This document shows positions 1 through 4,234 of a DNA stretch of 7,017 nt, piece by piece. The position numbers were made by a program, and so were the translations under genes. A model generated the notes under the pieces. It did not search any database and was not told where the DNA came from. It saw nothing but the letters and a program-made list of their open reading frames with translations. Every line of letters begins with the position of its first letter. Position 1 is the first letter of the stretch. Origin of the DNA: an uncultured Bacilli bacterium (GTDB taxonomy: Bacteria > Bacillota_I > Bacilli_A > RF39 > UBA660); NCBI GenBank assembly GCA_947628765.1, contig CANRBD010000057.1:1-7017 (forward strand), written 5' to 3'.

Positions 1-48
1 ATAACAGCTTTGATTGTCATAATCATTTTATTAATTATTTTCTCTTAG
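1..48 (+). CDS. Hydrophobic mini-peptide, copy 1, 5' end outside window (candidate type I toxin)
   Basis: The 15 visible codons read ITALIVIIILLIIFS and end at TAG (46-48). By alignment with copy 2 the missing start would be ATG-CTA just left of position 1. The peptide is almost entirely Ile, Leu and Val, long enough to insert in a membrane, and has no charged residue. Only two bases differ from copy 2 in this stretch: one is silent (GCT/GCC) and one changes the last residue (Ser/Pro). Very short hydrophobic peptides next to an antisense RNA are typical of type I toxins such as Ibs, Fst and the holin-like toxins of Firmicutes. The resemblance is in architecture, not demonstrated homology. Translation is unproven. 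Confidence 0.45.
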   Translation: MTALIVIIILLIIFS

Positions 49-71
49 GAGAAACTTAGGGGGATTTGGTT

Positions 72-155
72 AATAAAGAAAGACGCCTAGCTAAAAGCTA
101 AGCGTCTATCTTAAAAAACCATTAAGGTAGGCACTGATATTCAGTGTTTCCCTTC
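72..155 (-). ncRNA. Candidate antisense (antitoxin-like) small RNA, copy 1
   Basis: A leftward promoter (162-190) predicts a start near 154-156. An intrinsic terminator (hairpin 81-107 followed on the - strand by TTCTTTATT) predicts an end near 72, giving an RNA of about 84 nt. It would carry a 5' stem-loop (132-146: CACTGA, loop TAT, TCAGTG) and the 3' terminator hairpin. No reading frame of note lies in it. It is fully complementary to the 3' untranslated part of any rightward transcript of the hydrophobic peptide, as in convergent type I toxin-antitoxin pairs. Both ends are inferred from sequence signals only. Confidence 0.6.
81..107 (-). terminator. Intrinsic terminator of the copy 1 small RNA
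   Basis: AGACGCCTAGCT (81-92), a 3-nt AAA loop and AGCTAAGCGTCT (96-107) form a 12-position stem with 11 pairs and one C/A mismatch. On the - strand it is followed by TTCTTTATT, a usable U-tract. On the + strand the following bases are TATCTTAAAA, a poor tract, so termination is expected mainly leftward. Confidence 0.7.
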
Positions 156-161
156 AATTAA

Positions 162-190
162 ATTGTATCATATTTAAATAGATTTTTCAA
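162..190 (-). promoter_or_regulatory. Sigma-A-type promoter for copy 1 small RNA
   Basis: Read on the - strand: -35 TTGAAA (190-185), a 17-bp spacer, and -10 TACAAT (167-162) with an extended TGn element (TGATACAAT). Spacing and both hexamers are close to the vegetative consensus, and the same arrangement is found in copy 2. Confidence 0.78.
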
Positions 191-235
191 CTATTGTATA
201 TGGATTATTTTGGGTTCCTTTACCATTAAAAAGAT

Positions 236-289
236 ATGCTAATAACAGCCTTGATTGTCATAATCATTTTATTAATTATTTTCCCTTAG
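236..289 (+). CDS. 17-residue hydrophobic peptide, copy 2 (candidate type I toxin)
   Basis: ATG at 236 opens MLITALIVIIILLIIFP, ended by TAG at 287-289. An in-frame TAA at 227-229 rules out a longer ATG-started form. Fourteen of the 17 residues are Ile, Leu, Val, Phe or Ala, and none is charged, so it would be a minimal membrane peptide. Length and composition recall the 18-19-residue Ibs toxins of enterobacteria, also found in tandem repeats with antisense RNAs, and small holin-like toxins of Firmicutes. I infer analogy only. The weak point is the start: the only purine-rich tract (AAAAAG, 229-233) lies just 2 nt from the ATG, and I find no convincing rightward promoter (a poor TTAAAT-17-TATATG lies at 174-202). 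Translation may be deliberately weak, or the ORF may be a relic. Confidence 0.45.
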   Translation: MLITALIVIIILLIIFP

Positions 290-322
290 GAGAAACTTAG
301 GGGGGATTTGGTTAATAAAGAA

Positions 323-349
323 AGGCGCCTAGCTAAAAGCTAAGCGTCT
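323..349 (-). terminator. Intrinsic terminator of the copy 2 small RNA
   Basis: AGGCGCCTAGCT (323-334), loop AAA, AGCTAAGCGTCT (338-349), then TTTCTTTATT on the - strand. Compared with copy 1, one A has become G, which turns an A-T pair into a position that reads G-T on the + strand and C/A on the - strand. The rest of the stem is unchanged. Confidence 0.68.
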
Positions 350-372
350 ATCTTAAAACCAATTAAGGTAGG

Positions 373-396
373 CACTGATATTCAGTGTTTCCCTTT
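373..396 (+). terminator. Small hairpin plus T-rich tract, possible rightward terminator
   Basis: CACTGA-TAT-TCAGTG (373-387) is a perfect 6-bp stem followed on the + strand by TTTCCCTTT. The same element occurs in copy 1 at 132-154. It could end the peptide mRNA, so that sense and antisense transcripts overlap by about 75 nt. Seen from the - strand it is the 5' stem-loop of the small RNA. The T tract is interrupted by three C, so termination would be inefficient. Confidence 0.35.
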
Positions 397-402
397 AATT
401 AG

Positions 403-431
403 ATTGTATCATATTTGAATAAGTTATTCAA
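403..431 (-). promoter_or_regulatory. Sigma-A-type promoter for copy 2 small RNA
   Basis: On the - strand: -35 TTGAAT (431-426), a 17-bp spacer, and -10 TACAAT (408-403) with an extended TGn. The spacer sequences of the two copies differ at several bases, but length, hexamers and the TGn are kept. This favours a working promoter. Confidence 0.8.
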
Positions 432-462
432 TTCATTAAGAAAAATTTATACAAAATTTAAA

Positions 463-1383
463 TTATCCCATGACTTCGCCGCCATTATTGTGAAGGACTT
501 GCCCTGTAACATAACTAGAATCATCAGAAGCTAAAAAAACAAAAGTTGGTGCGAGTTCATATGGATTAGCGCCTCTGGCCATCGCGGCATTGGCTCCTAA
601 TGATGGTATTTTTTCTTTAACCCAACACGCTGGTTGTAAAGGGGTCCAAAAAAATCCTGGAGCAATGGCATTTACTCTAATATTTTTTAAGGCTAAATTT
701 CTAGCTAAAGCTCTAGTAAAACCAACTATTGCTCCTTTGGTAGTTACATAGTCAATTAATTGTGGATCACCATAAAAAGTCGTAATTGATGAAAGATTAA
801 TAATAGAATCACCCGCATGTAAATGTGGGAGAACAGCTTTAGTTAAATAAAACATTCCATAAACATTAACTTTCATTGTCCAGTCAAACTGCTCATCACT
901 GATGTTATCTAAGGTATCTTGCTGATATTGAACGCCAGCATTATTGACTAATATATTAATTTTACCGAATTTATTTAAAGTGGTATCCACAATTTTTTGA
1001 CAAAAATCTTTGTCAGTAATATCTCCGGATAATAGAATACACTGGCCACCTAAAGATTCAATATATTCTTTAGTTTCATTAGCATCAATGTGTTCATCAT
1101 AATAAGGGATAACTATTTTTGCTCCTTCTTTAGCAAAGGCTACAGCGCAAGCTCTTCCTAATCCACTATCGCCACCAGTGATAATGGCTACTTTATCCTT
1201 TAGTTTACCAGTACCAATATAGTTAGGATTATCAAAAATAGGTCTTGGAACCATCAAATATTCCATCCCCGGCTGCCTATTTTGTGATTGTTCTGGGGCC
1301 ATAATATGATATTCTTTACTTTGAACACCTATATTATCATAATAATTATAATAGGTATTACCATACTTATAATCATATTCCAC
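463..1383 (-). CDS. Short-chain dehydrogenase/reductase of the YghA/YhdF (general stress SDR) type
   Basis: Cytosolic NAD(P)-dependent oxidoreductase of the classical Rossmann SDR family; substrate not known. Residues below count from the GTG at 1383. The cofactor motif TGGDSGLG is at 69-76, NNAG at 147-150, and the catalytic set is Asn173, Ser199, Tyr212 and Lys216 (YxxxK). The stretch QPGMEYLMVPRP before the Rossmann fold and the WTPLQP segment after PGF are hallmarks of the YghA/YhdF/YhxC group, whose usual length of about 290-300 matches the 306 residues here. An in-frame GTG at 1392 would overlap the ribosome binding site. AGAGGAG (1398-1392) sits 8 nt upstream of the GTG at 1383, so I prefer 1383. 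The first 17 residues are Tyr- and Asn-rich. The gene lies 57 bp downstream of gpsA in the same direction, behind a terminator. I find no good promoter of its own and no terminator after it. Confidence 0.9.
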   Translation of the reverse strand: MEYDYKYGNTYYNYYDNIGVQSKEYHIMAPEQSQNRQPGMEYLMVPRPIFDNPNYIGTGKLKDKVAIITGGDSGLGRACAVAFAKEGAKIVIPYYDEHIDANETKEYIESLGGQCILLSGDITDKDFCQKIVDTTLNKFGKINILVNNAGVQYQQDTLDNISDEQFDWTMKVNVYGMFYLTKAVLPHLHAGDSIINLSSITTFYGDPQLIDYVTTKGAIVGFTRALARNLALKNIRVNAIAPGFFWTPLQPACWVKEKIPSLGANAAMARGANPYELAPTFVFLASDDSSYVTGQVLHNNGGEVMG

Positions 1384-1429
1384 TTTTATCACTCCTCTTT
1401 ATAATATATGAAAAAGTGAAAAGGTGGTT

Positions 1430-1480
1430 ATAAAAAAGCCTTATGACTTTTCAATTAAAAATTTAACTAAGTCATGAGGC
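1430..1480 (-). terminator. gpsA intrinsic terminator, stem built from the gpsA 3' coding sequence
   Basis: On the - strand GCCTCATGACTT (1480-1469) pairs with AAGTCATAAGGC (1449-1438): 12 positions, 11 pairs, one C/A mismatch. The loop is 19 nt, and TTTTTTAT follows (1437-1430). The left arm and loop are codons of gpsA and the right arm includes its TAA stop, so coding sequence and terminator overlap. It should separate gpsA from the downstream dehydrogenase, at least partly. Confidence 0.82.
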
Positions 1481-2412
1481 TCTTTGTCACCATATATAAT
1501 AGCATCGATTAAATCGATAATTGGCATAGAAATATTTTTATCTTGTATAAGTTTATGAATAGATTTTAAAGTATATAATCCTTCAATCGTAGTATTTTTA
1601 ATGTAATTATCGATTTCTTCTTTAGATGCTCCTTTACCAATTAAGTGGCCAAAAGAATAATTACGGCTTTTAGGTGAAGTAGCAGTTAATAATAAATCAC
1701 CAAAACCAGCAAACGAAAGAATAGTATTGCCATCACCACCTAAGGCTTTAATTAATTCTTTGATATCGTGAATAGATTCCGTGATAAACATAGCAGACGT
1801 ACTTTCTGGCATGTTCATACCATCTAAAATACCAGCAGCGATAGCAATAACATTTTTAATAGCTCCGCAAATCTCAGTTCCAATAACATCAGTACATGGA
1901 CGTAATTTAAAGTGGTCATTGCAGAAAGCTTTATAAATTGTATCAGTAGTTTCTTGGTCAGTACAGGCTAAAGAAAGACCAACGGGAACTTTGTTTACGA
2001 CATCAATGGCAAATGATGGCCCGGAAATAGCAGCAATTTTATTGCCATTTAAAATTTCTTCAGCAATATCAGAGACAAATTTACAAGAAGTTTGTTCAAT
2101 TCCTTTAGAGGCAATACATAATGGAATATTACCAATACAATCTTTTGCTTGTATTAAAACGTCTCTAGTAAAAGCCGTAGGAATAGCTAGGATAACAAAA
2201 GAAGCATTACTGCAAGCTTCTCGTAGGCTACTAGTAATCTTTATTTTTTCATCTAATTTAATGTTTGGTAGTTTTGGACAAACACGAGTCTTAGTTATTT
2301 CATGGGCTTCTTCTTCGAATTTAGTCCATAGGACAACATCATTATTATTTTCATTTAAAACAGTGGCTAAAGCACTTCCATAAGCGCCTGCGCCTAAAAT
2401 ACATATCTTCAT
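1441..2412 (-). CDS. gpsA: Glycerol-3-phosphate dehydrogenase [NAD(P)+]
   Basis: Soluble enzyme reducing dihydroxyacetone phosphate to sn-glycerol-3-phosphate, the backbone precursor of phospholipids. The 323 residues match the family size. The N-terminal NAD(P) site is GAGAYG (7-12). SKG (102-104), SGPSFA (130-135), the catalytic-type Lys186 in GAIKNVIAIAAG, GFGDLLLT (236-243) and SRN (249-251) follow in family order. The start at 2412 is chosen for two reasons: the GxGxxG motif then sits at the usual place, and the in-frame start at 2445 lies inside the promoter (2428-2456) and would not be transcribed. GGTGAT lies 3 nt before the ATG, in register with the 3' end of 16S rRNA. One oddity: after KNVIAIAAGILDGM the usual GLGxNTxAALITRG segment is replaced by MPESTSAMFITES. 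This is probably divergence rather than loss, since all other motifs are intact. Confidence 0.95.
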   Translation of the reverse strand: MKICILGAGAYGSALATVLNENNNDVVLWTKFEEEAHEITKTRVCPKLPNIKLDEKIKITSSLREACSNASFVILAIPTAFTRDVLIQAKDCIGNIPLCIASKGIEQTSCKFVSDIAEEILNGNKIAAISGPSFAIDVVNKVPVGLSLACTDQETTDTIYKAFCNDHFKLRPCTDVIGTEICGAIKNVIAIAAGILDGMNMPESTSAMFITESIHDIKELIKALGGDGNTILSFAGFGDLLLTATSPKSRNYSFGHLIGKGASKEEIDNYIKNTTIEGLYTLKSIHKLIQDKNISMPIIDLIDAIIYGDKEPHDLVKFLIEKS

Positions 2413-2427
2413 TAAATCACCAATTTT

Positions 2428-2456
2428 ATTATAACTGATTACCAATTATTTATCAA
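2428..2456 (-). promoter_or_regulatory. Promoter of gpsA
   Basis: On the - strand: -35 TTGATA (2456-2451), a 17-bp spacer, and -10 TATAAT (2433-2428). The predicted start is near 2421, leaving a leader of only about 10 nt before the ATG at 2412. A 9-bp direct repeat with one mismatch (ATCACCAAT 2416-2424 and ATTACCAAT 2438-2446, + strand) flanks the -10 box at a 22-bp pitch, about two helical turns. It could be an operator or chance. Confidence 0.85.
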
Positions 2457-2477
2457 GTAATAATAAAAGAGGGGAAT

Positions 2478-2505
2478 TTGACAAAATTATAAAAAATGTT
2501 ATAAT
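2478..2505 (+). promoter_or_regulatory. Near-perfect sigma-A promoter of the 2532-3680 gene
   Basis: TTGACA (2478-2483), a 16-bp spacer, and TATAAT (2500-2505) with extended TGT in front. Both hexamers match the consensus exactly, so strong constitutive expression is expected. The start should be near 2511-2513, giving a leader of about 20 nt. It is back to back with the gpsA promoter: the two -35 boxes are 21 bp apart. Confidence 0.9.
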
Positions 2506-2517
2506 ACACAGCATAAA

Positions 2518-2527
2518 AAGGAGGGGG
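2518..2527 (+). promoter_or_regulatory. Strong ribosome binding site
   Basis: AAGGAGGGGG ends 4 nt before the ATG at 2532, and its AAGGAGG core (2518-2524) ends 7 nt before it. It fixes the start codon and, with the consensus promoter, predicts high expression. Confidence 0.85.
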
Positions 2528-2531
2528 TTTT

Positions 2532-3680
2532 ATGTCAACTACAGTTATTTTAAAAAATAGTCAAGGACAGATTTTTAATCATAAGATAGAAAAGCAACCA
2601 CGAAATATGGAACAAATTAGTGCTGAAGAAGAATTGGTAATGCAAAATGTTAGCAATTTATTTCGTGATACCGATCCAATGGCGGCTTTAACAGTTCTTC
2701 AGAAGATAGATAAGGCTATATTTCCTAAAAACAAAGCAAAAATAGTAAAAGAAGAGATAGAAAAACAAATTGCTACTTATGATAGTTCATTAAAACAAGG
2801 GTATAATATAAATAAAGCTCGCAATCAAGCTAAAAAATTAAAGATGCTTTTGCAAGAACATCCAAAAGAAATGGCTGCATTATATAGACAAGAACTTTTT
2901 GAAAAATATATAGAACTGGCGCAAAAAAATATTACTACCTTTATGAAATCTTTACACCGTAGAAATGATTGTGAAAGCCGTATTAATTTAGCGATGCAAG
3001 TATTAAAAAAGGCGAAAAGTCCGCGAGACATCGAGGCAATTATACCAATTTTATATGATGAAGAAACTCGCCGTGCTTTAGGAAAAGGTGGAGCTGCTGA
3101 AGCTAAATTTGATAAACTATACGAGACCCATAGGGAAGCTTATCTCGATATTCTAAGTGGGGAAGTAATTAAAAGGTATTTTGCTAGATTATTAGCCAAT
3201 CATGAGCAAACCGATGTTTTAGATTTTGCCGCTGATAGTTTTAGTAAGAAAAATGATAGCGAAGTAATTTTAAAATTAGATCGTAATTTTCCAAAAACAG
3301 CTATTACAAATGGTTTGTTTGATTTTAGTGTAGAATTACTGCCAGAAATTTTTGAAGAATATTTTTGTACTTATACTGATACTTTATGTTGGAATTGTAA
3401 AAACGCTTATGCTAGTAAATGTGCTAAAGTTTTTGATATAGATAAGAAACATATTGGTGAATATGGCTGTATTGGTCAAGGGTTTCAGTTAATACGTGAT
3501 AATAATCTTGAAGTGTTCGTTGTAACTGCTTGTGAAAACTTTGAAGAAGAAGATGAGCAAGAAATGGACTCTAAAAGGCTTAGAGCTAATGTAAAAGCCC
3601 TAGAAAAATTTTACTATGGCGTTAATGACGACGATGAATTAAGAGTAGCTAAAGTTAAACAGTTAAAAAGGAATCGTTAA
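2532..3680 (+). CDS. Uncharacterised protein with C-terminal cysteine module
   Basis: I do not recognise a named family. The 382-residue product has no signal peptide or membrane segment, so it is probably cytosolic. Residues 30-240 are rich in Lys, Glu, Ala and Leu and look mostly helical. A compact C-terminal module (about 279-340) holds C286-x2-C289-x7-C297 and C334, with further Cys at 279 and 313. The order CWNC, KCAK, then IGEYGCIGQGFQL, then VFVVTACENFEEE looks like a small zinc-binding (or less likely Fe-S) fold. The remainder (335-382) is acidic, then ends basic (KQLKRNR). The gene is a single transcription unit: its own consensus promoter, a strong ribosome binding site and a terminator 8 bp after the stop. 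Its position before the S10 operon does not imply a ribosomal role. Sure about the gene, not about the function. Confidence 0.88.
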   Translation: MSTTVILKNSQGQIFNHKIEKQPRNMEQISAEEELVMQNVSNLFRDTDPMAALTVLQKIDKAIFPKNKAKIVKEEIEKQIATYDSSLKQGYNINKARNQAKKLKMLLQEHPKEMAALYRQELFEKYIELAQKNITTFMKSLHRRNDCESRINLAMQVLKKAKSPRDIEAIIPILYDEETRRALGKGGAAEAKFDKLYETHREAYLDILSGEVIKRYFARLLANHEQTDVLDFAADSFSKKNDSEVILKLDRNFPKTAITNGLFDFSVELLPEIFEEYFCTYTDTLCWNCKNAYASKCAKVFDIDKKHIGEYGCIGQGFQLIRDNNLEVFVVTACENFEEEDEQEMDSKRLRANVKALEKFYYGVNDDDELRVAKVKQLKRNR

Positions 3681-3687
3681 ATATTTG

Positions 3688-3718
3688 AAAATTGTAACTT
3701 AAAGGTTACAATTTTTTT
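3688..3718 (+). terminator. Intrinsic terminator of the 2532-3680 gene
   Basis: AAAATTGTAAC (3688-3698), loop TTAAAG, GTTACAATTTT (3705-3715): an 11-bp perfect stem running into seven T (3712-3718). On the - strand the tract AAAATTT gives only a short T run, so it works mainly rightward. It isolates the gene from the S10 promoter 33 bp further on. Confidence 0.9.
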
Positions 3719-3741
3719 GTAAAAAAAGGAAAAAAAGTTCT

Positions 3742-3760
3742 TGAAAATGCTTGATTTTCA
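3742..3760 (+). promoter_or_regulatory. Inverted repeat over the -35 box of the S10 operon promoter
   Basis: TGAAAAT (3742-3748), 5-nt spacer, ATTTTCA (3754-3760): a perfect 7-bp dyad overlapping the -35 hexamer (3751-3756). It is placed where a repressor would block RNA polymerase, but AT-rich dyads of this size do occur by chance. No known operator is recognised. Confidence 0.3.
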
Positions 3761-3779
3761 TACAATATTTGTGTATAAT
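3751..3779 (+). promoter_or_regulatory. Promoter of the S10 ribosomal protein operon
   Basis: TTGATT (3751-3756), a 17-bp spacer, TATAAT (3774-3779). The predicted start is near 3785-3787, which leaves an untranslated leader of about 128 nt. The alternative TTGAAA (3741) with TACAAT (3761) has a spacer of only 14 bp and is less likely. Confidence 0.82.
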
Positions 3780-3785
3780 TTTGAA

Positions 3786-3913
3786 TGTGTGGCATGCGAT
3801 GATGTGTGAGGTTGCCGAGACACTAGGTTAAGTTGTTAATAAATTAAATAGTAAACTCGGGTTTTTACACGGAGCAAGTCTATACTACGATATAGGCGAA
3901 AGGAGGATACAAT
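3786..3913 (+). promoter_or_regulatory. Structured 5' leader of the S10 operon mRNA
   Basis: About 128 nt lie between the predicted start and rpsJ, long for this compact genome. Visible pairings are CCGAG (3815-3819) with CTCGG (3856-3860), GTGT (3804-3807) with ACAC (3820-3823), GTAAA (3851-3855) with TTTAC (3863-3867), and a tidy hairpin CTATA-CTACGA-TATAG (3880-3895) 3 nt before the AAAGGAGG (3899-3906). Some of these are mutually exclusive, which would allow switching. The phrases GAGGTTGCCGAGACAC and GATATAGGCGAAAGGAGG resemble, from memory, the leaders before rpsJ in other Bacilli. In E. coli the S10 leader is bound by L4; whether L4 or another protein acts here is not shown by the sequence. 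No terminator or anti-terminator pair is evident. Confidence 0.6.
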
Positions 3914-4222
3914 ATGTCTAAGACTAAAGTTCGAATCAGACTTAAGGCATTTGAACACAAGAATTTAGATAAAGCTTGTGCGAAAATTATTGAGACTGTA
4001 AAAAGAACTGGCGGCGAAGTAAGTGGTCCAATCCCACTACCAACCGAAGTTGAAAAAATAACAATCTTAAGAGCTGTTCATAAAGACAAAGATTCACGTG
4101 AACAATTCGAAAAAAGAACACACAAAAGACTTATTGATATCAATAACCCAAGTAAGGAGACAGTAGATGCGTTATCACATCTCGATATTCCAAGTGGTGT
4201 TGATATTCAAATCAAATTATAG
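3914..4222 (+). CDS. rpsJ: Small subunit ribosomal protein S10
   Basis: S10 sits in the head of the 30S subunit and doubles as NusE, which binds NusB in antitermination. The 102 residues are the normal length. Family blocks are all present: KVRIRLKAFEHKNLD at the N-terminus, SGPIPLPTE (37-45), TILRAVHKDKDSREQFE and RTHKRLIDI in the middle, and LDIPSGVDIQIKL at the end. AAAGGAGG lies 7 nt before the ATG. It is the first gene of the S10 operon, preceded by a structured leader. Its stop codon TAG is fused to the ribosome binding site of rplC (TAGGAGG). Confidence 0.98.
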   Translation: MSKTKVRIRLKAFEHKNLDKACAKIIETVKRTGGEVSGPIPLPTEVEKITILRAVHKDKDSREQFEKRTHKRLIDINNPSKETVDALSHLDIPSGVDIQIKL

Positions 4223-4234
4223 GAGGAATGAAAT

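Larger units (their letters stand above)
1..190. repeat. Direct repeat copy 1 (sense/antisense toxin-like cassette, left part cut by window edge)
   Basis: This stretch recurs at 242-431 with an offset of 241 bp. Over the first 180 positions I count about six substitutions plus two short indel zones, one in a G run and one in an A/C run. The copy contains, in order, the end of a hydrophobic mini-ORF (1-48), a G-rich tract (59-63), a strong hairpin (81-107), a second small hairpin (132-146) and a leftward promoter (162-190). The window begins inside the unit, so its true left boundary and any further copies cannot be seen. Confidence 0.93.
313..396 (-). ncRNA. Candidate antisense (antitoxin-like) small RNA, copy 2
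   Basis: The leftward promoter at 403-431 predicts a start near 395-397. The hairpin at 323-349, followed on the - strand by TTTCTTTATT, predicts an end near 313. The RNA would hold a 5' stem-loop (373-387) and a terminator stem, as in copy 1. It is antisense to the region just 3' of the 17-residue peptide, so it could form a duplex with the peptide mRNA or affect its decay. It could cross-pair with the copy 1 mRNA because the two copies are nearly identical. No terminator is seen after the dehydrogenase gene, so read-through from that gene could also enter this RNA. Confidence 0.6.
242..431. repeat. Direct repeat copy 2 (complete sense/antisense toxin-like cassette)
   Basis: This is the second copy of the unit seen at 1-190. 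Similarity starts at the ATAACAGC of the peptide frame and runs through both hairpins to the -35 box of the leftward promoter. The flank between the copies (191-241) has no visible match in copy 2's right flank. The copy abuts the 3' end of the dehydrogenase gene, whose stop lies 31 bp to the right. Confidence 0.93.

Noticed and set aside
236..289. Calling the peptide a true Ibs or Fst homologue
   Set aside because: Seventeen hydrophobic residues are too few and too low in complexity to prove descent. Only the architecture is comparable.
1..431. The repeated units as a CRISPR array or insertion sequence ends
   Set aside because: Units of ~190 bp with two copies, no short regular spacers, no transposase and no terminal inverted repeats. 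The internal promoter, hairpin and peptide arrangement fits a sense/antisense locus better.
1991..2383. Open frame of 130 codons on the + strand across gpsA
   Set aside because: It lies wholly opposite gpsA, whose motifs are all intact, and its product has no recognisable feature.
2413..2445. Longer GpsA start at 2445
   Set aside because: That start lies inside the TTGATA-17-TATAAT promoter and would put 11 non-conserved residues before the GxGxxG fold.
2825..3031. Open frame of 68 codons on the - strand inside the 2532-3680 gene
   Set aside because: Antisense shadow of a Lys/Ala-rich helical region, without start signals.
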